Of a stretch of 64,000 nucleotides of DNA, positions 34,596 to 43,043 are shown in pieces (position 1 is the first letter of the stretch; each line of letters begins with the position of its first letter). The translations under genes were made by a program, and so were the position numbers. Under the pieces are notes generated by a model. It was not told the DNA's origin. It did not search any database and worked only from the letters and a program-made list of their open reading frames with translations. This DNA is from Hyphomonadaceae bacterium. Its GTDB lineage: Bacteria; Pseudomonadota; Alphaproteobacteria; Rhizobiales; Hyphomicrobiaceae. The stretch is from assembly GCA_019747815.1 (NCBI GenBank), contig JAIEQJ010000044.1, positions 23,379 to 87,378 on the forward strand, written 5' to 3'.

Positions 34596-34793
34596 ATGAC
34601 CAGGAGACCGGAAGACCAGGGGGCGCGCGCGCCCTCGGGGCCACAGGAGGCGCAGACGGCCTACGGTGAGCCGCGCCGCCGCGGCGGCTATCAGCGCCAG
34701 AGTGTGGCCGAGGCGGCCATCAAGTCGCTCATCCGCTCGCTCGCCGGCAGCCTCGGTCGCGCCATCATGCGCGCCATCGTCGGGCGGCGCTGA
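34596..34793 (+). CDS. Small protein resembling the HerA-like C-terminal tail
   Basis: A 65-residue basic protein starting MTRRPEDQGARAPSGPQEAQ, 14 bases after the stop of the HerA-like gene, with GGGAGG just upstream. Its last part, LIRSLAGSLGRAIMRAIVGRR, is closely similar to the end of the neighbour (IVRSVATSLGRAIAGAIFGRR). It looks like a small paralogue of that tail, probably co-transcribed and possibly binding the same partner or co-assembling. No family is recognised. Confidence 0.65.
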   Translation: MTRRPEDQGARAPSGPQEAQTAYGEPRRRGGYQRQSVAEAAIKSLIRSLAGSLGRAIMRAIVGRR

Positions 34794-34870
34794 AAAAATC
34801 TGCCTGTCTCCCCAATATGGCGCTCACCGCGCAATTCCGGGATGACAAATGGGGCTCGAGACGACAGGTG
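34794..34870 (-). terminator. Probable terminator for the exonuclease-CBS gene
   Basis: On the minus strand an imperfect inverted repeat (CCTGTC...TCTC...CCCCA with TGGGGAGACAGG) is followed by CAGATTTTTT, just after the stop at 34883. The loop holds a palindromic repeat fragment (CGCAATTCCGGGATGACA) that also occurs around 55730-55760. Confidence 0.45.
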
Positions 34871-34882
34871 AACTTCCGGGGG

Positions 34883-36979
34883 TCACAGCCGCCCTTCGGA
34901 AACCAGATCGACGGCTTCAGCAACGACCGACAGCGCAGTCCTGAGCTCGGCCCTCTGCCCCTTGTCCAGCCGCGCCACTGCGACACGCGCCGACAGCGGC
35001 ACCCCGGCTTCCGTGTCGATGAGCTGTTGCGCGATCACCGTGCCCAGGATCAGGCGATGGGCATCCAGAATGGATTGGATCACCGCGGGCGAGCCGGCGC
35101 CCTTGGCGGCAGCCCCGGCCAGCCGGTCCGCCGTTGAGCGGGCGCGCACGTCATGCCGGATGGACAGCACGCGGGCCGAGGTGAACATCGGCATCAGGCC
35201 GAACTTCTTGAGATCGATGCGCCCCTGCTCGTCGGTGCGAAGCTTGCCGAGCAGCGTGAACGGTGCGCCGCGCTTGCGGGCCAGCTCGATCAGCAGGTTC
35301 TGGAAGTCGGGGGCCGCGTGACCCCGAGCATAGGCGTGGGTCCAGATGTTCTCCGCCAGGGCCGTATCGCCGTGCACCGGCACGGCATCGAAGAAGATGT
35401 CGACGTTGAGCAGGTCTTGGGGCCGCTGCCGGCGCACCCAGCCATCGATGGTCGTGCGCCAGTCGGCGAGGCTCTTGCGCCAGTCCCTGTTCCTGGCCAT
35501 GACGCCGCCCTTGCAGAAGGGGACTGCGGCAGCGTCCAGAACCTCGTTCATGTGCGCGCCGAGCTTGGCGAAATAGAGATCTTCCGGGCTGCCCTCGCTG
35601 CCCTGCGCGTAGACGATGGCATTGTCCTGGTCGGCCGCAAGCTGGCTCTCGCCGCGGCCTGCCGATCCCAGCACGAGCACGGCGAACGGCACCGGAGGAG
35701 CACCTGCACCTTCATCGCGCAGTCGGGCTTCGGCAAGCTCGGCCGCGCGGCGCGTCATGGCACAGATCTCGGAGCTCACCACGGCCGCGATGGTGCGCGG
35801 ATCGACGGCGTCCTCCATCAGGCTGCGCGCCATCAGGGGCACCTTCGCCCAGGCGGCGGCAAGGGCGGCGGCCGTTGGCGCACGGTCGATCTCGTCCCCC
35901 AGCATGATGGCCGTGGTGGCGCGATGGCGCAGGAGATTGCGCGTCGTCACGGCGCCGACGATCTCGCCCTGGGCATTGCTGACGCCGAGGTGCCGGAACC
36001 CGAGGCGCTCGATGCGGCCGATGGCCCGATAGAGGAAGGCGTCCTCCGCAATCGTCTGCAGCGGGGCCTGCATGATCGTCTCGACGGGCCGCGACAATGC
36101 CGCCTCGCCGCCGTCGTCGATGGCGCGCAGGATGTCCCGCTCGGTGGCGATGCCCGTCACGCCCGCCGCACGCACGAACACGCTGCTGACCCGCTTCTCG
36201 ATCAGCAGCCGCATCGCCGCGCGCAGCGTCGTTTCCGGCGGCGCAAACAAGGCCGGCGCACTCATGACGTCGCGCACCAGATGGCGGTAGGGGAAGCTGT
36301 CGATCCGTACCAGCGCGCCTGCATCCTCGGGTGGGTCGACGGCCGACGGATCATACCCGCTGCCGCTCAGCGCCTCGCGCTCGGCCAGCACACGGCTGGC
36401 GGCTTCCGCCTCCGCGAGCGTGCGGATGTTCTTGGCCCGCAGCAGCGGCACCAGCGCCAGGAACACGTGACCTGCCGCTTCGGCGTCGCCGCGCGCCGTA
36501 TGCCGCCCCTTGATGTCGATGGCGAGCCATTCGCACAGCCGTTCGAGGTTGTATTCTGCCAGCACGGGCGCCGCCAGCCGCGCCAGCATGCGCACGTCGA
36601 GCGCGCGAAACCTGGGCCACGGCCGCCCGGCCAGCGCATACTCCCGCGCCAGGACGGCAAGGTCGTAGTGGACGGCATGACCGATGACGATCGCCCGCCC
36701 GGCAAAGGCCTCCAGGTCCGGCGCGATGGCGGCAAAGGCGGGGGCTGCCGCCACCATGGCATCCGTGATGCCGTGAATGGCGGTCGCCGCGGCCGGGATC
36801 GGACTGACAGGGTTGATGAGGCGCTCGAAGGGCTTCTCCGCCTGCAGGCTTCCGCCGGCAAGCCGCAGGGCGGCTATCTGCACGACGCGTGCGCTGCGGG
36901 CATCGAGGCCGGTCGTTTCCGTATCGAGAACGATGGCGTCGAGGGCGAGCAGCGGCGTCGAGTGGCTGGCTCCGGGCAC
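34883..36979 (-). CDS. DnaQ-like exonuclease, CBS-pair and DUF294 nucleotidyltransferase fusion
   Basis: A 698-residue cytoplasmic protein. Residues 13-170 form a DEDD-type 3'-5' exonuclease (D19-T-E21 in VLDTETTGLD, then IHGITDAMV, IGHAVHYDL and the His/Asp pair in GRHTARGDAEA). Residues about 230-370 are a CBS pair (VRDVMSAPALF, TLRAAMRLLIEKRVSSVFV). Residues about 385-550 are a GlnD-type DUF294 nucleotidyltransferase (VLGSAGRGESQLAADQDNAIV), and the rest is its substrate-binding-like tail. GTG 36979 with GGGAG eight bases upstream is the best start. It probably senses a nucleotide through CBS and acts on a nucleic acid or protein target; the real substrate is unknown. Confidence 0.83.
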   Translation of the reverse strand: MPGASHSTPLLALDAIVLDTETTGLDARSARVVQIAALRLAGGSLQAEKPFERLINPVSPIPAAATAIHGITDAMVAAAPAFAAIAPDLEAFAGRAIVIGHAVHYDLAVLAREYALAGRPWPRFRALDVRMLARLAAPVLAEYNLERLCEWLAIDIKGRHTARGDAEAAGHVFLALVPLLRAKNIRTLAEAEAASRVLAEREALSGSGYDPSAVDPPEDAGALVRIDSFPYRHLVRDVMSAPALFAPPETTLRAAMRLLIEKRVSSVFVRAAGVTGIATERDILRAIDDGGEAALSRPVETIMQAPLQTIAEDAFLYRAIGRIERLGFRHLGVSNAQGEIVGAVTTRNLLRHRATTAIMLGDEIDRAPTAAALAAAWAKVPLMARSLMEDAVDPRTIAAVVSSEICAMTRRAAELAEARLRDEGAGAPPVPFAVLVLGSAGRGESQLAADQDNAIVYAQGSEGSPEDLYFAKLGAHMNEVLDAAAVPFCKGGVMARNRDWRKSLADWRTTIDGWVRRQRPQDLLNVDIFFDAVPVHGDTALAENIWTHAYARGHAAPDFQNLLIELARKRGAPFTLLGKLRTDEQGRIDLKKFGLMPMFTSARVLSIRHDVRARSTADRLAGAAAKGAGSPAVIQSILDAHRLILGTVIAQQLIDTEAGVPLSARVAVARLDKGQRAELRTALSVVAEAVDLVSEGRL

Positions 36980-37086
36980 CGCGACGTCTCCCTTGCGCTC
37001 GATGACGCTCGTGTCTGCACGACGGTCTCGGTATGTTGGCTGATGATTGCCGGGCCGGCAAGCGCAGGACCTGGAGCCGCCGCCGA

Positions 37087-38907
37087 TCAGCCGGCCGGTG
37101 CGGCCGCGATCACCGGATGCCTCTCGGCCTTCAGCCGCGCCATCTCGCGCAGCCCCCAGCGATAGGTGGCGTCCATCAGCTCGGTGTGGCGGTGCCAGTC
37201 CAGGATGCCCATGTCCTTCGGGAACGGCGGCACGAGCAGCAGATCCTCGGGGCGCAGATGCCGCTCGAAGTCCTGGCGGTTGGCCATCAGCGAGCGCATC
37301 AGCACCGTGCCCATCCCCGGTGCCGGCGGCAACTGGGAGCGCGGGAACGGCATCACCAGCCGCTTCAGGAGGTGATTGCGCCCCGGCAGGGCGCGATAGT
37401 CCACGGCGAAGCGCTCGAGCTTCGGCACCGCGAAGCTGATGACGACATTCGGTCCGCTCTTCAGCTCGTGCATCACCCCCACCGGCACGTTGTCCATGAT
37501 GGCGCCGTCGACCAGCATGTGGCCGTCCTCGGTGTAGTAGGGGGGCAGCAGCACGGGGATCGACCCCGTCGATCTGACCGCGGCCCAGAGGTCGCCGCGC
37601 CGGTGCCGGTGCAGGTCGTGGCTCGACAGATTGGTGGAGACGGCAAAGTAGGGGATCCACAAATCCTCGATGTCGACGCCGGCGTAGTGGTTGGCGAGCT
37701 GCCGATCGAAATGGGTGTGGTCGAGCAGGCTGTAGCGCGGCCAGGTGTAACGGCGCATCGCCTTGTTGGTGACGAAGATGTCGTGGATGGCCCGGTCGAC
37801 GTCGTCGGGGTGCGTGCCCATGGCGAACGCCGCCGTCATCGCCCCGCCGCCCGAGGTGCCGCCCAGGATGTCGAACGACAGGCCGGCCTGGGTCATCGCC
37901 TTGTAGAGGCCGATGTGCGCCGAGCAATAGGCGCCGCCCCCGCACGCCACGAGGCCGAGCGCCGTCCCGTTGATGAAGCGATACAGCCGCTCCATGTCCC
38001 CCGGCTGATCGAGCGCGACATGATGGTGCATGGCGAGGCGCCGCCCCTCGAGCCAGCGCGCCGTGCCGGCGATGGGCGTCCGCGTCGGATGCAGGAGGAC
38101 GAGACGCTGGGCCTCCGCCGGCAGAAGCTCGCGCGCCAGCCGCTCGAGCGGATTGGATGCCGGATCGCTGGCGTGCAGGCCCACCGCGAGGACGAGGTTC
38201 GCCTGGCGGATGGCCTTCTCGGACCAGGCGGTCAGCTCGCGGTCGGCCTCGAAGAGCACATAGTCGTAGCCACCCTCCAGGGCGTTGAGGGCCCGGGTCG
38301 CCTCGGCACTGCCGAGCGGCGTATTGAGCGGCAGCACGCCTTTGGCCGCATGGGCCTGCACCAGCAGCGTGCGTTGCTGCCTGCGCCGGAAGACATCCGC
38401 CAGACGATCGACGAAGCCGTCGGGCACTTGGCCGGCGCCGGCCGGAATGATGGTGATGGTGCGCGGGCGTGGGTCGGGTAGCTGCGCCTTGCTCGCGTTG
38501 GCCTCGGCGACCCGTCGTGCCAGCGTCAGCGTCAGCGTGCGCCAGATGCCAGGGCTCTTTGCCGACAGCGCTTCGAATTCAGATCGCCCGAGCCGCAGCA
38601 CCACGCTGTCGCGCAGCGCGGTGACGGTGGCCGTGCGCGTGCCTCCCGCCAGGAACGCGATCTCCCCGATCGGCTGGCCGGCGCCGACCTCGGCGATCAT
38701 TTGCGCGCGGCCCTCGATCGTGATGGCAAAGCGGCCGGTGACGACGACATAGAGAGCGTCGGCGGCCTCGCCCTGCCGCACCAGGGCCTCGCCCCGCTGC
38801 AGGTTGAGGGTGTCCAGCTCGGCGGCGAGCTTGGCGCGTTCGGCCGGCTCAAGATCATGAAAGATCTCAACCCCGTCCAAGGCGTGTGCCGCAACCCGGG
38901 AGTTCAT
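37087..38907 (-). CDS. Cyclic-nucleotide-binding patatin-like phospholipase (NTE type)
   Basis: A 606-residue protein. An N-terminal cNMP-binding domain is at about residues 13-130 (GEALVRQGEAADALYVVVTGR, GQPIGEIAFLAGGTRTATV). A middle region and a C-terminal patatin domain follow, with nucleophile GGTSGGGA (G-x-S-x-G) and catalytic Asp in LVDGAIMDNVP. This is the layout of neuropathy-target-esterase-like lysophospholipases, probably regulated by cNMP. One oddity: the oxyanion loop reads GGGAYCSAHIG where relatives usually have GGG-x-RG. ATG 38907 is the natural start. Distance to the exonuclease gene is about 107 bases, so the two could be one unit. Confidence 0.87.
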   Translation of the reverse strand: MNSRVAAHALDGVEIFHDLEPAERAKLAAELDTLNLQRGEALVRQGEAADALYVVVTGRFAITIEGRAQMIAEVGAGQPIGEIAFLAGGTRTATVTALRDSVVLRLGRSEFEALSAKSPGIWRTLTLTLARRVAEANASKAQLPDPRPRTITIIPAGAGQVPDGFVDRLADVFRRRQQRTLLVQAHAAKGVLPLNTPLGSAEATRALNALEGGYDYVLFEADRELTAWSEKAIRQANLVLAVGLHASDPASNPLERLARELLPAEAQRLVLLHPTRTPIAGTARWLEGRRLAMHHHVALDQPGDMERLYRFINGTALGLVACGGGAYCSAHIGLYKAMTQAGLSFDILGGTSGGGAMTAAFAMGTHPDDVDRAIHDIFVTNKAMRRYTWPRYSLLDHTHFDRQLANHYAGVDIEDLWIPYFAVSTNLSSHDLHRHRRGDLWAAVRSTGSIPVLLPPYYTEDGHMLVDGAIMDNVPVGVMHELKSGPNVVISFAVPKLERFAVDYRALPGRNHLLKRLVMPFPRSQLPPAPGMGTVLMRSLMANRQDFERHLRPEDLLLVPPFPKDMGILDWHRHTELMDATYRWGLREMARLKAERHPVIAAAPAG

Positions 38908-39074
38908 GCAGTCTCCAACGCCGGCCGATGCACGTGGAAGCTATCCCAGCCGGGGCGCTGCGAGAATGTCGGAATGGGGCGCAGGGTAAAGGCCGACACA
39001 ATCCGCCTGCAACGCGCCCGCATGCGGCGCACCCGCGGGCCCGGGCGGGAGGGCATGACGCGATGACACCAAGC

Positions 39075-40163
39075 TCAAACCTCTTGCCGGACGGCAATTT
39101 GGCGCCGGTAGGCAATCGCGGTCGCGGCGAGGATCATCACCAGGATCGCAATGCTGTCGATGGCCAGCCGATCGCCTAGGGAGGGCGCCTTGGTCAGCAC
39201 GACGATGTTGACGACAATGGTCAGGACGATCGACAGCGAGAACACTTCCAGCGAGTGCATCCCGGTTTTGATGAGGGGCTTGAAGATGGGCCATTTCAGA
39301 AATGCGCTGTCCTGCGGAATATAGACCGAGACGAGAAGGGCGATGCTGAGAAAATGCATGAGCCTGATGGGGGACAGGTTCTCCTTCATCCAGTCCAGCG
39401 TGCTTTGCTCCAGTCTGAGCGACGTCATATTGAAGCCGTAGCGCGCCGCGAGAACTCTGTAGATCAAGGCGCCGATCACGACAGTCCACGCCGCAACGAC
39501 GAGCCAGCGACGTTGCGACGGGAGCGCCAGCATGGGTTGCCTGGCTTCCCGTCTCATGCCGAGCGTCATGCCGATCGCGAAGAGGAATTGCCAGGCGAGG
39601 GGATTGAGATACAGGCGATGTGTCAGTGGCGCCATGGCAGCCGAGAAAACCTGCGCGCCGACCCAGATCAGTCCACTGATCGCCAATGCCAGGCCCTGGT
39701 GCCGAGGGTAGGCAATCAGGAGTGCCGGCACGACGATGAGGGTCAGGGCGATATAGATGACGAGAATGCCGGACAGCTGCGGGGAGGAGATCAGGGACAG
39801 CGCCAGCAGAATGGCCGTGAATGGGTGCTCGGTGGATATGCCGAAAGTCTCCTGGACCCCGTAGTGCCTGACGGCGATGGTCACGAGCAGGATCATGGCG
39901 ATGCTCGACAGGGCGTAGTAGAGATAGATGCGCCAGGACCGTCTTGTGATGGCCGCGATCAGAGCGGAGAAGCCCCGCCGCTTGACGATGCGCGCATAGG
40001 CGATGCCGCAGGCCAGCCCCGAGATGAAGACGAAGATCTCGGCGGCATCGGAGAACCCGAGCATGTGGTAGGTGATCTTGGCCAATGGATCGCCGTCCAC
40101 ATGATCGACGAAGATCATGTAGATGGCGAGGCCGCGAAAGAAATCTATGCGAGGGTCACGCAT
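39075..40163 (-). CDS. opgC: OpgC-family membrane protein
   Basis: A 362-residue inner-membrane protein with about ten membrane segments. It begins MRDPRIDFFRGLAIYMIFVDH, the OpgC/acyltransferase-3-like opening with the conserved R-x-D-x-x-R-G and H. LGFSDAAEIFVFISGLACGIAY follows, then HSLEVFSLSIVLTIVVNIVV near the end. OpgC transfers succinyl groups to osmoregulated periplasmic glucans; no opgG/opgH gene is adjacent. GAGG lies before ATG 40163. The 318 bases between it and the HxlR gene hold no recognisable gene. Confidence 0.8.
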   Translation of the reverse strand: MRDPRIDFFRGLAIYMIFVDHVDGDPLAKITYHMLGFSDAAEIFVFISGLACGIAYARIVKRRGFSALIAAITRRSWRIYLYYALSSIAMILLVTIAVRHYGVQETFGISTEHPFTAILLALSLISSPQLSGILVIYIALTLIVVPALLIAYPRHQGLALAISGLIWVGAQVFSAAMAPLTHRLYLNPLAWQFLFAIGMTLGMRREARQPMLALPSQRRWLVVAAWTVVIGALIYRVLAARYGFNMTSLRLEQSTLDWMKENLSPIRLMHFLSIALLVSVYIPQDSAFLKWPIFKPLIKTGMHSLEVFSLSIVLTIVVNIVVLTKAPSLGDRLAIDSIAILVMILAATAIAYRRQIAVRQEV

Positions 40164-40481
40164 CCAACCTCGGATGCTGTCCAATCCGCAGTGACTATAC
40201 TGTGCCCGATTCCCCCGCGCGAGCCCGGTCGGGGTCTTTTGGGGGGTATGGTAAGCTTCGCGGTGCGCCGGAGCAGGGCTGCGAAACCCTCTGCCAAGGA
40301 GCCGCGTCTTGGACCGGGCGCATGGTGAATTGCTGGCGGCTGCCCTTGCGACTTTGGTCGCGTTCCCCAACGGCCGCTGATGGCAGGCAGGGCCCATGGG
40401 CCGACCTATCCCGAAGGCGCTGCCGCGGAGGGCATGCCGGCGGCGCTTTACTTCTTTGACAGCACAGCCGAAAGGGACTGA

Positions 40482-40943
40482 CTAGCGTCGGCGCACGGCT
40501 CCGGGCCCTGGGTGCAGGCGGACGGCGCGCACGTCCACCGGCTGGCTGCATGCCGAGCAGGTCATGACAGGGTCGAACATGTGACCGCAGGCAAGATGCT
40601 CGTGCAGCATCGGCCGTCCGCGCCGGCCCGACATGTGCACGTCGCCCCAGTGCACCACGGCGAGCAGCACCGGGTGCAGATCGAGGCCCTTGTCCGTCAG
40701 GCGATATTCGAACCGCCGCGGGCGGGTCTGGTAGACGACCTTGTGCAGCACGCCCGCGCGCACCAGTTTGCGCAGCCGGTCGGCCAGCACGTGCCGCGTG
40801 ACGCCGAGCCGGGCCTGGAATTCCTCGAAGCGGCGCACGCGCAGGAAGCAATCGCGCAGGATCAAGAGCGTCCAGCGGTCGCCGATCACCGATACCGTGC
40901 GCGCCACCGAGCACGGCTCACGCTTCAGCTCATTCCATCGCAT
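40482..40943 (-). CDS. HxlR-type winged-helix transcriptional regulator
   Basis: A 153-residue MarR-like HxlR protein. CSVARTVSVIGDRWTLLILRDCFLRVRRFEEFQARLGVTRHVLADRLRKLVRAGVLHKVVYQTRPRRFEYRLTDKGLDL is a complete HxlR HTH-wing unit with the usual conserved N-terminal Cys. A C-terminal extension with HLACGH and CSACSQ could bind zinc. Members often sense reactive electrophiles or aromatic compounds. ATG 40943 is chosen; a GTG four codons upstream is possible. Two matched dyad sites at 41057-41106, about 110 bases upstream, are likely operators. Confidence 0.88.
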   Translation of the reverse strand: MRWNELKREPCSVARTVSVIGDRWTLLILRDCFLRVRRFEEFQARLGVTRHVLADRLRKLVRAGVLHKVVYQTRPRRFEYRLTDKGLDLHPVLLAVVHWGDVHMSGRRGRPMLHEHLACGHMFDPVMTCSACSQPVDVRAVRLHPGPGAVRRR

Positions 40944-41056
40944 GCCGTCTCGCACATCCTTTCTCGCGCTTGGGTCTTGCGCGCCAGTCGCGCTTGCGGA
41001 CCAGCCGCCGTCGCGTCGGGGTCCGTATCCAACGTCTGACCTAGATTCAGGTTGAC

Positions 41057-41106
41057 AGGTTCTCTTTTGGAACTCAATCTCGGTCTAAAGGTTCCCTTTT
41101 AGAACT
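41057..41106. promoter_or_regulatory. Twin 18-bp operator-like dyads upstream of the HxlR gene
   Basis: AGGTTCTCTTTTGGAACT (41057-41074) and AGGTTCCCTTTTAGAACT (41089-41106) match at 16 of 18 bases. Each contains the dyad GTTC-N7-GAAC, and they repeat every 32 bases, about three helical turns, so bound dimers would face the same side. TTGACA (41052-41057) abuts the first site. Confidence 0.6.
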
Positions 41107-41200
41107 GAGTGGAGAGGATTGCCCGCCGTCATCCGGAATGCGCGGTGGCGCGTATGGGACCTGGGACCTGGAACGTTGAACCTGGAACCTGGAGTCTTTC

Positions 41201-41370
41201 CGATTGAGATTGCATCGAAGGTGTCATCCCGGACGGCCGCAGGCCGATCCGGGACACAGGGGCCCAGAGCACAGCAGAGCACAGCAGAGCACCAGCAGAG
41301 CACCAGCCTCGCGCCCTTTGGCCTCTGGGTCCCGGCTCTCCGCACCGCTCCGGCCGTCCGGGATGACACC
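41201..41370. repeat. Intergenic palindromic repeat, family A, copy 2
   Basis: The element starts GATTGCATCGAAGGTGTCATCC and ends GTCCGGGATGACACC, with the same inner blocks as the copy at 18906-19040 (GGCCGCAGGCCGATCCGGGA, GGGTCCCGGCTCTCCGC). Between them a 10-11-bp unit (CAGAGCAC(C)AG) is tandemly repeated about four times at 41266-41310. The flanks carry ACCTGGAA-type repeats (41160-41195). The 495-base gap from 41107 to 41601 is made of this and the next element. Confidence 0.75.
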
Positions 41371-41406
41371 TGGCGTCTTTCCGATTCGGATTGCTGCGCC
41401 GACCCA

Positions 41407-41469
41407 GTGGTGAGCTTGTCGAACCACGGCGTTGGTGTGTGCAGCCCGTCCTTCGACGGGGCTCAGGAC
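41407..41469. repeat. Intergenic hairpin repeats, family B (two units)
   Basis: Units at 41407-41427 (stem GTGGT/ACCAC around GAGCTTGTCGA) and 41448-41469 (stem GTCCT/AGGAC around TCGACGGGGCTC) are in opposite orientation. The following bases to about 41520 (GAGGGTGAGCCCGCGGCTTGGGTGATCC-like) resemble the flanks of the cluster at 30733-30965. Confidence 0.75.
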
Positions 41470-41601
41470 GAGGGTGAGCCCGCGGCTTGGGTGATCCCAC
41501 CGAGGACGGAAGGACTCCAGGGGCGGTGTGAGGCGCAGTGTTCAGGGTTGCGGGCTCCGGGCCCGGTGTCCCGGTCAGGACGGCATGAAGGGAGGCCGCG
41601 C

Positions 41602-42330
41602 ATGGCAGATGCCAGGGTTGCTCTCGTGATCGGCGCCGGCGATGCCACGGGCGGCGCCATCGCGCGGCGCTTTGCGCGCGAGGGCCTCACGGCCTGTGTC
41701 ACGCGCCGCACGGCGGACAAGCTCGCCCCCCTCGTCGCCCGCATCGAGCGGGACGGCGGGACGGCCCGCGCGTTCGGCTCCGATGCCCGCAAGGAGGAGC
41801 AGATGATGGCGCTGGTGGAGAGCATCGAGCGCGAGGTCGGGCCGATCGAGGTCGCCGTCTTCAATATCGGCGCCAACGTGCGCTTTCCCATCCGGGAGAC
41901 CACGGCCAGGGTCTACACCAAGGTCTGGGAGATGGGCTGCTTCGCCGGCTTCCTGATGGGCCGCGAGGTGGCCAAGGTGATGGTGCCGCGCGGCCGGGGA
42001 ACCATCCTGTTCACGGGCGCCACGGCCAGCGTGCGCGGCAGCGCGGGCTTTGCCGCCTTCGCCGGCGCCAAGCACGGCCTGCGCGCGCTGGCGCAAAGCA
42101 TGGCACGCGAGCTGGGGCCGCTCGGCATTCATGTCGCGCATCCCATCATCGACGGCGCCATCGACACCGAGTTCATACGCACGCTGTTTCCCGAGCGCTA
42201 CGCGCTCAAGGACCGCAACGGCATCCTGAGCCCCGATGCCATCGCCGAGGCCTACTGGCAGCTCCACATGCAGCCGCGCAGCGCCTGGACGCACGAGATG
42301 GACCTGCGGCCGTGGATCGAGACGTGGTGA
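41602..42330 (+). CDS. Short-chain dehydrogenase/reductase-like protein with Phe at the catalytic Tyr
   Basis: A 242-residue SDR fold. The N-terminal cofactor loop is VIGAGDATGGAIARRFA, then FNIGANVRFPI (the usual N-N-A-G region is altered to N-I-G-A) and GTILFTGATASVRGSAGFAAFAGAKHGLRALAQSMA. The usual Y-x-x-x-K is F-A-G-A-K here, so the proton-relay Tyr is Phe. The C-terminus contains HPIIDGAIDTEF. It may be a low-activity or non-classical member. GGGAGG lies six bases before ATG 41602. The isomerase-like gene follows after 54 bases, probably one operon. Confidence 0.82.
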   Translation: MADARVALVIGAGDATGGAIARRFAREGLTACVTRRTADKLAPLVARIERDGGTARAFGSDARKEEQMMALVESIEREVGPIEVAVFNIGANVRFPIRETTARVYTKVWEMGCFAGFLMGREVAKVMVPRGRGTILFTGATASVRGSAGFAAFAGAKHGLRALAQSMARELGPLGIHVAHPIIDGAIDTEFIRTLFPERYALKDRNGILSPDAIAEAYWQLHMQPRSAWTHEMDLRPWIETW

Positions 42331-42384
42331 TTTCTCTCGGCTTGCGGAGAGGGAAGCCCCAAGGGAAGCCCCAAGGAGGAAGAC

Positions 42385-43002
42385 GTGACACCCAAGGTTG
42401 AATTCCATTTCGATTTCGGCAGCCCCAACGCCTACTTCTCGCATCTCATCATTCCCGCCATCGAGCAGCGCACGGGCGCCCGGTTCACCTACGTGCCGAT
42501 CCTGCTGGGCGGCGTGTTCAAGCTCACCAACAATCAGCCGCCGATGGTCCAGTTCAAGGACATCAAGGCCAAGAGCGACTACATGAAGATCGAGATCGTG
42601 CGCTTCATCAAGAAGCACGGCCTCTCGCGGTTCAAGATGAACCCGCACTTCCCGGTCAACACGGTGCAGGTCATGCGCGGCGCGGTGGCGGCCGAGATGG
42701 ACGGAGAGCTTCCCCGGTATGCCGACGCCGTCTTCCGCTACATGTGGGAGGACGGACTGAAGATGGACGACGCGCAGGTCATTCGCGCCGCGCTCGATGC
42801 GGGCGGGCTCGACGGTGGCCGCACGCTGGCCCGCATCCAGGAGCAGGACGTGAAGGACAAGCTGCTCGAGAACACGCAGGCGACGGTCGCCCGCGGCACC
42901 TTCGGCGTGCCGACCTTCTTCGTCGGCAACGAGATCTTCTTCGGCAAGGACAAGCTGCGCGACGTGGAGGAGGAGATCGAGGCCGCCAAGGCGGCAACCT
43001 GA
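42385..43002 (+). CDS. 2-Hydroxychromene-2-carboxylate isomerase-like (DsbA-fold) protein
   Basis: A 205-residue kappa-GST/DsbA-fold protein. EFHFDFGSPNAYFSHLIIPAIEQRTGARFTYVPILLGGVFK is the usual HCCA-isomerase opening, with Ser/Pro-Asn at the glutathione-contact loop, and GTFGVPTFFVGNEIFFGKDKLRDVEEEI is the C-terminal thioredoxin-like half with cis-Pro. The characterised enzyme isomerises a naphthalene-pathway intermediate with glutathione, but most homologues act on unknown substrates. The start is GTG 42385, six bases after AGGAGG. A short direct repeat (GGGAAGCCCCAAG) sits just before the ribosome-binding site. Confidence 0.84.
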   Translation: MTPKVEFHFDFGSPNAYFSHLIIPAIEQRTGARFTYVPILLGGVFKLTNNQPPMVQFKDIKAKSDYMKIEIVRFIKKHGLSRFKMNPHFPVNTVQVMRGAVAAEMDGELPRYADAVFRYMWEDGLKMDDAQVIRAALDAGGLDGGRTLARIQEQDVKDKLLENTQATVARGTFGVPTFFVGNEIFFGKDKLRDVEEEIEAAKAAT

Positions 43003-43043
43003 CGAGGCCGGACAATGGACGGCGGGGAGAGGGAGGTGCCGGC

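Noticed and set aside
41057..41106. LexA box reading of the GTTC-N7-GAAC sites near the HxlR gene
   Set aside because: The alphaproteobacterial LexA operator is a direct repeat (GTTC-N7-GTTC); these are inverted, and their pairing next to an HxlR gene fits that regulator better.
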